The position numbers and the translations under genes are program-made. Shown here piece by piece: positions 23,702 through 36,428 of a DNA stretch of 64,000 nt. The stretch covers positions 65,520,367-65,584,366 of the forward strand of contig OY829540.1 in the NCBI GenBank assembly GCA_963691705.1. Reading direction: 5' to 3'. Source of the stretch: Viola odorata (taxonomy: Eukaryota > Streptophyta > Magnoliopsida > Malpighiales > Violaceae). The stretch's first letter is position 1; each line of letters opens with the position of its first letter. The notes below the pieces were generated by a model. It was given only the letters and a program-made list of their open reading frames with translations. It was not told the origin of the DNA and did not search any database.

Positions 23702-26335
23702 ACTCTTTCCTTTCACTGATTGAATACAAGTTGCTAATTTTGGCCTGGTGGGTATTTATTTTGAGATGTTAGGTTTTTTTTTTCTCTCATTTTGATCAAG
23801 GGTGTAGATGATTAGGTGTGGTGGTTGAGCCTTGTTAAATGATGTTTTGTTAATTGTAATCTAGGTCATTTGATGGGATCCATTGTCTTATTCACCTCAT
23901 GTCTAAACACCGTTGATGATGATTAACCCATTTACCTCTTATACTATTTGACTTTTCAATAGAATTTTATTTTGTCTTATTATTTGGAAGTTTATGTGTT
24001 TATTATATGGAATTTTATTTCTTCTATAAAAAAAAGTTGGTTGTATTATTTAAAATAAATATTATATACTTATCAAGTTGGATTTTGAAAAAAGAGATCT
24101 ATGTGCTTAAAGCCCAAACAGGAGGAATTACCTCTTAAAATAACCTAGTTTTAATATCATGCGTATGGACACGTTTAATATGGCACCCGAATTGTTCAAT
24201 TCAATCACGCCTTGAAAATAGTCATAGAGCATGAAAAGTTCAATATCATGGGAATGGACAAGCTTTGACTTAGCAGTCACACTCTCTCTATCCATGCACT
24301 GTATCGATGATCGAGTTGATTACTCTATATACAGTGATCAAATTGGACATATGTTCATAAAGATCGTAACAGAGATCTCTTGTTTAAGGAGGTAAGAGCG
24401 CGAAATCAGAAAACCGTTCACACCAATTAGCAGACACACTCTCTGTACAAGCAAAGGGGAACATAATAATTGATGGGGAGACAACAGCACAGGACCACAG
24501 CAGCATGCCTAAATGAACATGAAACGAGGAATCATAAAAAAAGTCAAAAACCTTCTTTTCCAAACATTCCTAGCTAGGATTCCTCTCCTCTTAATCAGTG
24601 TCTCCTTCTTCACTCCAGTTGTTCGAGAGCTGTGTCCTTTAGAAAATTTCCATGCTTTTTTCCCCTTCCTTTCCTTGCAACAACAGGACTAGTAAAACCA
24701 GCATTCCATTATTTTTTGCAGTAACTTTCATACATTACTATTTATAGAGATTTTAAAAGGGTCCTCCATTTTTGCAGTACTAGTTCTTGCTCTAGTACTT
24801 CAGTTCTTCTGATGATCATGTGTTCCTTAGCTTCGATCCGCTGCAATGTCACTACCGGTCAAATTAATTAGGTACAATTTCTTAAATCTCCTCTGTATAT
24901 ATATACTCCTCATTATTGTCATAGGATTCTGTTATTTGTTTGTTAATCAGTGTAATACAAGGATTGCCATAAATATATAGTACTTGAATCTGATATCTAG
25001 TTTAAGGGTGATCGCCGAGTTAGAAACACTGAAATTACAGAGTCATTTTGACCTTTCCAATAACTAGATTAATTCTAGTCACATTTACTTTGCTGAAAGC
25101 TGCAATATTTACATTCTCTTAATTAATTTGTAGAAGTAGTTTTTTTCTTTGGATTGACTGGGATATTATGGTGGTGAGTCTGTAATCTATAGTTGGGTAA
25201 GCAGAGTAAGTAACGTATTCACACCTAGCTCCTATTTCGAGTTCGAATTTTGAAAATAGAACAAACTAAATTCGTTGGGAGAGTCGTCTTTTTTCGGAAC
25301 ACGACAATACTGAAACGAGATTATTCTCCGGTTAAGAAAAGGAAAACTTAAGAACTAAGATGTGGCATATGTCTTCCTGCAGTGGTACCGAGTTTGAGCA
25401 TAATCATCCATCTTTCGGTGTTTGGATTTTTGGAGTGCCTTCTACGCTTAAAATTAAAGGGCAGGGCACAATAAAAATTTGGCCACGCGTAGCCAAACTT
25501 GGCAGCAAAGCATACTTTGATTAATTATTTATGAAAATGAAACCATGATGACACAAATATTAATCTAGAAATTAAATTCCATATATCTTTTTCCCTTTCT
25601 TGCAATGCTTTTCCTTACATCTTGGAACCTATATAATAACATGTTAAGCTAGGCTAACCCAATATACAAAACATTATTGCTCATATATTTTTCTTTTTCT
25701 TTTTTTGGAATCAATTTAAATATTCATATATATTTCAGACACTTCAAAAAGTCTATATTAAGCGAGCGTCGGACACTGACACATACTCGAAACATATCCG
25801 ACACATTAGAACACTTATAAAAAATAAAATTAATAAATTTAAATCGGGTGCCTTTTGAACACTTAGGTGGCACCCTAATGAAACTGAAAAATGAAAAAAA
25901 AAATACCAAAACCAAAAATTAGACAAGAAAAACTAAAAGCTTTCTAATAATAATATGCTTCTTAAAGTTGAAAAAAAAATACAAACATTTATATAATATC
26001 AGCAACCGCGATTGACCACCCGGCCGGTCGATCTATTGCGTAAATAGCACATGCGGCGGCCGGTGCTAGCTACATTTGAAATGTATGCCTTCATATCACA
26101 TACAAACAATATCAAAGTAGCACGATTTTTTCAGCTCTCTATATCTAATTATATAATCTTGTATTATTAACTTAATTAATACTATAGTATGATCACCATA
26201 GTTAATTATGTTATTTTAGTTATTTTTATTATTTACACGAACTTAGATCATACTTCCTTCTCTCTCTCTTTTTCTTTTTCTTTAAACTGAATATGTCCCC
26301 ATATATACTTCAATTAATATTATAGGGTACCATCA
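23702..26335. other. Intergenic DNA between SKU5-like and NAC genes
   Basis: About 2.6 kb holding the 3' flanks of two convergent genes. I see no ORF with family character and no bounded transposon. CT-rich tracts lie near 24590-24680 and 26260-26285. Confidence 0.45.
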
Positions 26336-26429
26336 TCACTTCCACAGATCAATTTGAGAACTTGAGGTGGTGGTCTCGATAGACACGTTCTCCTGCTGCG
26401 GCGCGGATTCTTGCTCATTATTCAAGTGC

Positions 26430-28097
26430 CTAACAAAGTACCTGATCAGCACTCTGGGCAGCTGACTCGTGAAATATGTGAGTGGTAGAATTCGAACTGT
26501 TGACGTTATCGTCGTTGTTATTACGGTGAGTATTGATTTCCCCTTGGCTCAATTGGGAAGCAACAAACTTGTCAAGAACCCTCCAATCCGTGACTTGATC
26601 CACTGCCTGCTCGCCAGTACCAGTCCCGCCGCTACCGAACATAGAATGAAAAGATTGATGATCATTTGTGATTTGTTGAACATGGTGATGATCTTCTTGC
26701 AATGTGTTGATATGGAGCCCGAACGGAGGGGTGACATTTGGCGGATTTGTGTGGAGAAGTCTAGGGCTTTGAAGGAGAGGGAGTTGGAGGAAATGATCAT
26801 GAGGGAGTTGGTAGTGCAAGTCTAGCTCTTTCTTGCAAGAGTAATTGGGGAGGTGATGATGATAAGGTAAATGATGAGAGTTTTGGTTTGGTGAATCCAA
26901 ATCTTGCATAAATGATGAGACTTGATCATCATACCAACATCCTGATTCATGCTCACTCACTTTCCTCATGTTTGGCAACCTTTTCTTGAATACTCTACAT
27001 ACCACCCAACCTTCTTCCTGCATCAATCAAACATAAAATTACTACTAAATAATATTGTAATGCAGTAGTTGGTTTCCAATCATGCGTTGCACAATTTTTC
27101 GCTATACAACATGTATATATTCCTAAGCCTATTGAACGAAGATCAATATACATTATTTGATCTGAGTCGGTCCATTAAGGAGTGAAGCGCTCTCAAGTCT
27201 TATTTAATTAATGAAACTGCCGAATTACTTACACTAACCATGCGTTACTAACCATGTGTTGATCAATTGCATAATTAAAGTTATGATGATATATAGCAAA
27301 ATGCCTAACTGTTTAGGGTTTGGGTACAAGCAATTACTTCAGTTAAGAGGAAAAAGAACAGGAACAAAAGTTCATACCATATACAAGAATCGCTATATAT
27401 ATGATTTGGTGAAAATTAGACTTGCCTGAGGAGTTCCATTTTCATCGGTTTCAAGGCGGTATTCGTGCATAATCCAGTCGGATTTCTGACCATTTGGTGC
27501 TCTACCTTTGTAAAAGACTAATGTCTTTCTCATTCCGATCAAGTCACGCTTAGTATAGATTGCCTTGTCTCTACCGGTAGCTTTCCAAAATCCAGCTGCA
27601 GTTGCTCTATTTGTACGAGTTCCAGTTGGATACTTTTTATCTTTATGGCTGAAAAAATACCATTCATTCTGCTCCTCCACTCCTATTCGGCATAGTTCTG
27701 CATTTGTAGTTTATTTCATTTCACCACATATATTTATAATATTTCGGGTTAATTATGTTCGTTAACAAACTTATATATGATACTAAATGGATTACTTCTA
27801 CGTCAATTGACCCACTTTGTGTTAGTTAGGAGAGTCATTCCTTAGAACGAGAATATATGTAGTAGTCTTTTGCTCGAAATGTGTAGAGGGAATATCTATA
27901 AAAACCAGAAAAAAAAATTAATCAATTAAGTACGGACCTTGAAGATCCCATGGTTCAATTTTGTAGAGATCGACATCTTTAATCACATCTAAGTCAATCC
28001 TTCTTGAATTCACCTTCTTCCTCAGGTAGTAATCAACAAGTTCTTCATCCGTGGGATGGAACCGGAAACCAGGAGGAACATGTGAAAATGTATCCAT
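26430..28097 (-). CDS. VND-type NAC transcription factor (VND4/5/6-like)
   Basis: Three coding exons, 28097-27938, 27697-27426 and 27017-26430, give 339 residues. VND NACs are master activators of xylem vessel and secondary-wall genes. The NAC domain (about residues 1-160) starts [20 protein letters not shown] and has [32 protein letters not shown] and [11 protein letters not shown]. The VND C-terminal motif [14 protein letters not shown] is at about 288-301. The second intron has a GC donor (CAG|GCAAGT) and a normal AG acceptor. The frame stops at TAG 26432-26430, yet the family's usual terminal IDLWK is encoded just downstream in another frame, ending at 26336. Either a one-base frameshift or an unusually short 49-nt intron (26441-26393) would explain this. 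Confidence 0.9.
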
Positions 28098-28103
28098 TTT
28101 CTC

Positions 28104-29332
28104 CTGCCAATATTGTAAGGAATATGTATATCCTGAAAATGCATATCAATTCAATTAGCAATGTGCTATAACTAATTACCAAGTTAATAAAAAAAAAAAT
28201 TATAAGAGAAGAAGACACCATGCAATTCCTTGTAATGGTTTGATGCAATACAAAAGCTAATTTACCAATTTCCCATGTCATTATCTTATATGGTGATTAA
28301 TATTTGGTGCATATTTGCATTTTATGAACCTTTTACTTACCTACATATAGAAAAAGGAGAGAATATATAATCATTATTTTTGTCATTAAATTTTTATATT
28401 TATTTTTTAAGAAAATATATATATTAAAACTCTATTCCTCCTTGATTAAATTTGTATTCCTTTAATTATTTGTTGAATTAGACTTATTTTTACCAAAATA
28501 TACTACATCTATTTTTTTAAATGTCAAATATCTTGAGTTATATGTTTTCCTTAGAGAAACTAAAAAATAGATTGAAAAAGAAAATTATCTAAACAACATA
28601 TAGTAAAAAAAAACTATAAATGTGTGGAAATACTAGAATTGTAGCCCAAATTGTGAATGGAGAGGAAAAGATAGAAGTAATCATGAAAATGGAACTTATA
28701 AGTTCTTGATGTTTCTTTGGACAATTAATGGTCAATATATGTTTGGAAAATTTCCACTATTGATGAAACAAACAATGATTCTGGTTTGTAGAGAAATCTC
28801 TGGGCATGAAATTTCTGTCTAGCAGGAGTTCTTCTTTCTGAGGACATGATCAATTAGAGAATGTCTTGTCATATGAACAAACACTATGGGGATGATTTTC
28901 TTTTTTCTCTCCTTATATATTATTTATTTTTCAAAAAAAAAAAGGGTAAGGACATCTCACATGCCCTTAACCATGATGCAATTTCCACTTTTATGATGAA
29001 AAATTATGGAAACATCCACAACATGGGCAAAGAGATAATAAGCACTATGTAGGTATAGAGCTTGCTAGCTTGGTGGATCAACTAAAAGCAATTAAGCAAA
29101 CACACAAAAAGTAAATAAAACACTCATATAGATTGATTATGTATGATTAATTAATATATAATTTTGCTTATATATATATAAGTTATATACCAATGTATTT
29201 TGAGAAAGTTATATATATAGATCTGTGCATGATATATATACCATTGATGAATTAGATAGAAATGTTATTCCACAATAATTAGCAAGAAATAGAGAGAGAT
29301 TACTATCAAGATAAGAGAGAGAGAGAGCTCAC
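28104..29332 (-). other. 5'-UTR intron of the NAC gene
   Basis: On the minus strand a leader exon ends CTCCCG|GTGAGC at 29333. A TTGGCAG|GAG acceptor at 28105-28104 lies six bases before the ATG. This predicts a leader intron of about 1.2 kb, AT-rich and without coding sequence. A TATATATA stretch near 29408-29418 could be the TATA box. Inferred from splice-site pattern only. Confidence 0.55.
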
Positions 29333-29419
29333 CGGGAGATCGATCAAGAAACAAAGAAACGACTCGTCACTCCTCAGATCTGGTTTTGATATTGTCCGAA
29401 TGATCGAATATATATAATT

Positions 29420-30344
29420 TTTTTTTTTCTTGAGAAAATATTAGGACTAATATTCAAGTACAGTACGGACAAAAACTGAAAGATGCTGGTATGTATATGT
29501 AGCTCGATCAACTTCCACTCCTCCAAGTACAGAGGAGAGGAAGAAGAACCTACTAATCAATCAGTATCAGACGATAAGACAAGAGAAGAAACAAAAGAAG
29601 AACAAAAGAACAGTCACTTTTCCCTTCTCCTCGGGAATTGAACAGACAAGAAAAGAACAAAAGCGGCTTTTTTGTATGTACTTCTGTTCTTATGTCTAAA
29701 GTTTGTTTTCTGGATCGGATCCCGAGGAAAGACAAGTTGCTAAGAGCCTTAACCTTACAGAGAAGAGAAGAGAGAGGAATGGAAGGATGGAGAAGGAGTA
29801 GGGTTATATAACAATTGTGAAAGAAAAAGAAGGGAATATTTTATTTTATATTTTTTGGAAAATGAAAAGCAAAATCTAAAAGAAAGAACCCTAATGACGA
29901 AAACAAAGTTGTGAGGAAGAAGAAAGGTTTCTTCAACATCAAAAACGTCTCCTTGCCGATCACTGATCACTTTCAGATATGGGAGCTAAATTGGTGGTGG
30001 ACAAGACTTGCGTGGGAAAAATGGTGGCGCAGATTTTAGTATAAATTAGGAAGGAGAGATGATGATCATGGATTATCAAGATTGATGATAGCTAGGTAAC
30101 ACGAACTAATTAATTGATCTGTTTCTCTTCTTCTCCACCCGCAACTGATAGAGACAGAAGATTTTTTGTGACGGAGAAGCTAAAGGAGCATATTGTTTTT
30201 TTCTTTTCTTTTCTTTAGAAAAAAAGATTGGATGACGAAGGAGAGGGGTTGATCTTATAAAGATGGTGGTGCACATGAGTGGAACCAAACTAGCAAGAAG
30301 CTTATATATCAATCTCAATATCTAAAAAAGATTGTCACAAGACC

Positions 30345-30348
<4 letters not shown>
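29420..30348. other. NAC upstream region
   Basis: About 0.9 kb of AT- and GA-rich DNA that would form the distal promoter of the NAC gene. No coding sequence was recognised. Confidence 0.4.

Positions 30349-30394
<46 letters not shown>
30349..30394. repeat. (AT)n microsatellite
   Basis: Twenty-three AT units in a row. Confidence 0.95.
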
Positions 30395-30399
<5 letters not shown>

Positions 30400-33153
30400 A
30401 GAGGTGGAATATGCACAACTTATTAGCGTATGTCATTTTTATAACATAGGTCGCAGATTCAATCTCTAATATTGTAATGATAATTAACAATAAGAAATAA
30501 ATATATATATTGGGAGTGTTTGCACCAAAATACCGCATTGAAAAAGTAAGAAAATATAAAGCACGTGGAATGAAACTTTTTGAAAAAACTGTGAGGGTTA
30601 AGTCTCAAAGTAGTATCATTCCATATAAAAAGATTGTGAATTTTTATTTCTCCAATAATATATAAACACAATTAGTAAATGTTTGTTTTTTTAATCATGA
30701 GGTAGATTGTGAGCGGATTCATGAAGTGAAGAGTGAAATTTTTGGGCTTTTATAATAAAAAAGAAAATATTGTTTATGATCGATTAGTCAATTCATATAT
30801 CATACTGCATGTTCAAATTTAAGGACGCAACTCGTGCATACATAACTTTTGATTCAAATTAACATGCATTAGACATGAGGCTGAAATTTTACAAGAAAAT
30901 TACTCGCGTGTTAGGGCACAAACCAACTCAAGCTAAAGCCTCTAGTTGAGGAATGGATTGTTATGGTCGGATCGTCTAAATTCAGGTCTGAATAAGTACT
31001 CTTAACTCTTTTGTGATCATTTTGCGTAATTTTCTGTTTAATTCAATATTAAAAGTATTAAACTTGATTTTCTTTTGTGATACTACTTGAAACACACACA
31101 AAAATAGAGATACGAATTAATAATAATGGGACAGCCACCAGCCAAAAAGTGACCTATATAATAACATAGCTAGCTAAGCTAGTAGTGCAACTTATAGAAG
31201 CACGAAACAAATAAGACACAGTAATATGTAATTAAAACATGATTTGTTATTTAAGACCCGACCCAATTAAATTCAAATTTTACCCGTTATTTATTTATGT
31301 TTTGTTGGGAGGAGACTAGGAGGTCTTCGAAAGTGGAATGGTGGACCATTCCTAGCATAGACCCTACCAATTCCCTTGAAGTCTCCACTGTAATAAAATC
31401 AAAATGATGATGTTGGATCCAACCCCATGGTTTCTCATGGATGAACCAGCAGACAGTGGTCCGGCACCATTTGGTGGTGTGTACATATAGCTAGTAACAG
31501 TGTTAGCTAAACCCTAGATTTTATTTTATAAAAATTTAGAGAAAGACTGCAAATTCTTAGCAAAAGCAACAGAAATTAAGGGATCATAAGCTTATAGTAC
31601 CAAACTACTAAGAATCGACTATAACGGACAAAAAATTAAAAATTAAAGAGAAGTTAACTCTCAAATTTGAGTATAACTTACAATCAGTACTCAAACTGAT
31701 AAATTATTCATCTAGAAAGCAAATTTAATTTCAATTGAAGGCAAAATAAAATAAAAACAGTAAATTTCTGGTGAGATTTTATCATTGCAGTCATAATTCG
31801 TATTTTGGGGGGGGAGCCATCCAAGTGTCTGCCTCGCTCCTTCGATGTATCATTAAACATATATTTGTAGAATTGCTGAATTATGACCCCTAGCTAATGA
31901 TTAATTCTCATCCAATTTCGCTCTACAGGCCATATAAATTATTACCTACACCTTATAGAAAAATATATTTTTTAATTTGAATTCTGATCTTTTTTAATTA
32001 AAAAATAATATATAATTATAATCACCTCGGCACATTTCCCGCCTGAAATATCTTGGAAAGAAGTGGCTAATTTAGAGAGTTCACAAGTAATCCTACATTG
32101 GCATGAGAGGATCTCTGAATCTATTGTTATTATTTTACATTTTTCCACTCATTACTTATTTATTTAATACTTTATTTTTGTTAGCACCCTTTCACTACTC
32201 GTGGAGGCTTTTCATTTTCATGGATATAACAAGTATTTTTAAAATGTTTCGTTTCTGCTCGTGACCGATACGTTTCCTTTGCTACACCCCGTTGTCATAA
32301 TAACGGTGTTCCTCTGCGGCAATGGCCCCACTGCCCTTTCGTTTCCGTGGGCTCTAGATGGGCGTAAGGTGGGCCAGCACCAGTGGGTCCCACATCAAAC
32401 GTGCTGCATTCTTATTTTGTTTTCAGAGCTTTTGAGGCGAGATTAATCCCGTCATAAATAATCAGGCTTTAATTAATAATTAGTATTAGAATAGTTTTTG
32501 TTGTTTCACCGATCCAAATCCGAAACATAAATTAATGATAAATAAATTTTTTACCATTTTTTTACCGTCCACAGTCATTATTAGTTACATCCTTATTTTC
32601 TGAATTTTATAAATAAATTTTATAATAATAATGTGCCTTTAGCCTTTGAAGCTCTGCACGTGAATTTGTGCAAAACGCAGACGTCACGAGCAGCCAAGAA
32701 AATCACTTTTGCAAATTACCTTTAATAAAAAAAGGAGGGAGTATTTTTCTTCTCCTATTCCACGAATTTGGACAGCATATAAAGGTTATATATATAAAAT
32801 TGGGGTTTAGTATTTTGATAGTATTTGTATCAAAAATATTTAAAGTATTAAAATATTTATATTTCTAATTTAATTTAATTCATTTTAAAAAAAAGAAACA
32901 ATATTTTCTTACTCCAAAAACGAAAATTAAATTAGTAGTACATGCATTTTGTTTGTCCTCGCTGTAAAAGAAAAGGAAAAGGTATTTATGATGTGGGGCT
33001 GTGGTGATTCAATCATGTGGGTCCAAATATTTCATCATCACTGAGATAACAGCATCATTGTTTCGGGTTGCACGTTTCGGGTGGAGGCTGGAGACTAGAA
33101 ACTCCGTTTTCAATCTGACGTGGCACCGTTGTGGTGGCGGTTTTTCTTGGCAA
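30395..33153. other. Gene-poor intergenic DNA
   Basis: No credible gene. An imperfect foldback lies at 31311-31386. A GC-richer patch lies at about 32250-32450. A lone GGAGGGAGTA near 32733 resembles a Stowaway end but has no partner. Confidence 0.4.
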
Positions 33154-33313
33154 CCAATGAGGACGCGGCTTCTGTAATGCTCTATGGGCCCCACCTCTGA
33201 TCTCTTTCCCTGTCATCATATCCATCGCGGTGTTCCTTGTATTGCATTATACTATCCTCCACGGCTCCATCCCTCCCTATATACGCGGAGGATTTGTTGT
33301 AGCTTTTGTAAGT
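33154..33313 (+). promoter_or_regulatory. Orphan promoter-like island
   Basis: CCAAT at 33154-33158, TATATAC at 33278-33284 and a GTAAGT donor-like site at 33308 are spaced like a core promoter with a short leader exon. The surroundings (about 32990-33330) are less AT-rich than the neighbouring DNA and include TGACGTGGC and GGGCCC. No downstream plus-strand coding exon was recognised, so the transcript, if any, is unknown. Confidence 0.3.
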
Positions 33314-33636
33314 ATTTGAAACTTTGGGCCCACATGGGAAGTTTCTAATTTTTTTTCTCCTTTTTTTTTTTTTGGTAATTGTCTAATGGTTGTTTTTGTT
33401 GGTTGGAATTAATTAGCTAAAACATACTCTCAATGTTACATCTTTTTTTCTCTAATTTTTATAAATTTTTTAAAAAAAATATTGTTTTTTTATGTTTGAA
33501 AAACTAAAAGATTAAAATTGTAAATTAAAATCGCACCTATAAGGTTTGAATTTGGTAAATTACCTGTACAAGAATATATTTAATTTTTTTGTTATGAATA
33601 TATTTAATCGCACCTGTATTATTGTTCTGAATTCTG

Positions 33637-33877
33637 AATTTTAATGTTTTGATCAATTGCAACCTTTAGCTTTTTTTTGTTTAATTATCCCTGGTCATTG
33701 AGGTTATTGTTAAATCACCCTCCTATCGTTACAAAAATTTGACATGGTATCGTTAACCGTCGTTATGTGCCACATCATCCCCCATCGTTGCCACATCCGC
33801 TCGCCACGTCCGCGACAACTAGAGGGTTAATTAAACAAAAAAAATTAAGGGTTGAGATTAATCAAAACATTAAAATT
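33637..33877 (-). mobile_element. TIR element, inverted-pair copy A
   Basis: The ends are mutual inverted repeats: AATTTTAATGTTTTGAT at 33637 and its complement ending at 33877. The inside includes CGTTACAAAAATTTGAC and GTTGCCACATCCGCTCGCC. Reverse-complemented, the whole unit matches 34453-34682, for example GTCGCGGACGT, GCAACGATGG and TTTTTGTAACG. No ORF; the superfamily is undetermined. Confidence 0.7.
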
Positions 33878-34452
33878 TAGGGTTATTTTATGTGTTTTTT
33901 CCTTCTTCATTACGTACATGAAAGGTTTAGAATAAATAAAATTCATAACAATAATATCAGAACTTAGCTAGTAATGAAGATGAAGATCAATGAAAGAAAA
34001 AATTAATTTCTTCTTCTACATTCTCTTTTACTTTTATATTTTAAACTTATTTATAAGTAAAAAAATTAAGAGTTAGTATAATTTTTTTATTTTGATATGC
34101 ATACGAATGTGAGATTTGAATATGAATTCGAGATTTTACTGATATCCTTACCACGAGCAAGACAATTTGAAAACCGATGAGTTACATATCTATTCTTAAA
34201 TAATTTCTTTCTTTAATTAAATTTACGTAAATTATAAAGTAAATGTTGAATGAGTGAACCAATCTAAATATACGAATAACACTCCTGATATTAGCCAATA
34301 GAAAATTATTGATTATGTAATTGTTTTTAGAATATTGATTATGTAACTTAATCATACTTTTTTTACAAAATTGCAAGTGCGGATAAAAGTCCGAACTTCG
34401 TGTAGAAAACTTAAATTTACCTTTCAAGCGACATATATATTAATGGAAAAAG

Positions 34453-34682
34453 ACAATTAACCCTTTGGTTATTAATTTCAACTTTTAGTTTTTTATTTAT
34501 TTAATTAACTCTTTGATTGTCGCGGACGTAGCAACGATGGAGATGACGTGGCATATAACGGCGGTCGACGATGCTATGCCAGATTTTTGTAACGGTAGAG
34601 AGTGATTTAATAATAATCGCGATGACTAGGAGGGTAATTAAAAAAAAAAACTAAGGATTGCGATTAATCGAAACATTAAAAT
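34453..34682 (+). mobile_element. TIR element, inverted-pair copy B
   Basis: Same family as 33637-33877 in opposite orientation. Shared blocks are GTCGCGGACGT, GCAACGATGG, GACGTGGCA and TTTTTGTAACGGTAG, and the right end reads GATTAATCGAAACATTAAAA. The left end is more degenerate. About 575 bp separate the copies. Confidence 0.65.
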
Positions 34683-35464
34683 CTAGAGTTGTTTTATGTA
34701 TTTTTCTATTTTATTTTATTGTAAGATATCTTGGAGCTGGGCGGGCCCAGGAGGGTACCTTTGGAAGTAGAATAGAAATATGTAGTAGGCATTCCACAAA
34801 TGATGTACCTGCCAGAAGTATGATATACTCAAGGAAAGAGTATGAATACAGGTATGCCAAATGCGATAGGGATTTATATATATAATCATTCTGTATAGAA
34901 AACTCAACAGAGAAGAAGAAGGACAGTCTAGCTAGCTACCAACTTTCTATAAGGAAGCCAAAAAAAAAATGAATAATATAAAATATTCCTCCTTCTGTTT
35001 TTTTATAATTAATGTTTTAGTCAAAAAAATAAAATATTGTTTAACTGACGTTTTTTTGTAAATCCGTGTTGAAAGAATTACTTAACTAAATAAATAAAAA
35101 AATGAAACAAGATTTTGCTCATGCAAATAATCATTATATATATGTACAGAAAATTATGAGTTTTAAAATTGTAAAATATTATTATTATCTTTAAAAATGG
35201 TATCAAAGGGCTATATGTTTTCATTAAAATCTAAATCAAAAGTATTCCCGAGACCCTAAACCATGAGTAATTAATTATGTTTCGCATGAGGTCAGTTGAG
35301 GTAAAGGGTTAAGAATGACAATAATTTTCTTTTCCTTTTTTTCCGTTCTGGCTAAACTAAAAGAAGTACTTAGGTTGGGTATGATCGTTACAGTTCAACT
35401 GGTTAATATTCGTCTTTATAACATAATTTATAGGTTCGACCTTTGGTATATATTGTAATGTTAG
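34683..35464. other. AT-rich intergenic DNA
   Basis: No gene recognised. A weak Stowaway-like end (ATTCCTCCTTCTG near 34985) has no matching partner. Confidence 0.4.
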
Positions 35465-36285
35465 TTTTTTTTTAATAAGCAGAGATTTTATTAAAGAAAA
35501 GCCATGAAGAACATGACAGATAATAAAAAAACAGAGATACAGAGATACAGAGAGACAAAAAGCTCAAAACCAAAACAATAAACCACAAAACCAGCAAACA
35601 CCAACCAGAAGAAAGAAACACCGACTCGCGCAACCCACAACAGAGACACTACCCGCCACCAGAAGGACCAGGCACGGGCAGCAGCTGAAAACCCCTCAAA
35701 AGCCGAAACTCGCCAACAGATTGCCTAGACAAGGCAGCCACCAGGATAGGGGCGCTGGAGACCACAACAGCAAGCAACAACATACCCAGAAAGCAAGAAC
35801 AGAAGATGCAGAAAACTGAAGAAAGCCATGCCCCGAACCGGAATCAAACATCCAGAGCAAAACCAAAACAGACATAGGACAGCCAACATCCAGACTAATC
35901 TCACGACACAAATACCAAGCCGACAGACACCCATGCCCAGCAGGGCTAACACCAAAAGGCAACCACACCGGCCGTAGCAGCCAAAATTAAGGCCAAGAAA
36001 CCCAAAAAACAACCCCGCAACATAAACCACGTGGATCAAAACACGCCAACTGAATACTTTCCCGCTTTCTTGAACATCTTTACCTCCTTTTCGAAACAAG
36101 CACTGTCAAAAGCGCGCATAGATTCCTCATTAGCATGATCTGTTAGTCCCATCAGTTTGCCAAGCTCCCAGATGTCGCCTTTGAGCATGGGTGCATCCAG
36201 CGCCTTATTCACCACTCTAATATCCTCGTCATCGGCTACATTGCAGCTTGAAATAGAGCCCGCTTCTGATTGTATACACAAATTT
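35465..36285 (-). mobile_element. LINE retrotransposon remnant, internally deleted
   Basis: The minus strand ends CTTTAATAAAATCTCTGCTTA followed by an A-run at about 35475-35465, a common 3' end of plant LINEs. Its 5' part (36281-36036) encodes EDIRVVNKALDAP and DIWELGKLMGLTDHANEE. This resembles the linker between the gag-like and endonuclease regions of plant LINEs. Reverse transcriptase and RNase H are absent, so the body is deleted. The hydrophobic ORF at 36099-35725 is probably a leftover frame, not a gene. Confidence 0.55.
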
Positions 36286-36428
36286 CCTCCGTAACAGAGA
36301 AAATTACACGTGTTAAATTACAAATGTTGAATGTATGATAAAATGATTTTTCTTCTCTTGATTCCTCTGATTAATAAATCGGTCTTCACTTCAGATGTGG
36401 ATTTGGACTTGGGTTTGGTGAATGACGG

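Noticed and set aside
34980..35110. Possible Stowaway MITE starting near 34985
   Set aside because: Only one degenerate end is visible, with no paired terminus or TA duplication.
35696..36099. Cys/Leu-rich minus-strand ORFs resembling membrane proteins
   Set aside because: Composition artefact within a LINE remnant; no conserved domain recognised.
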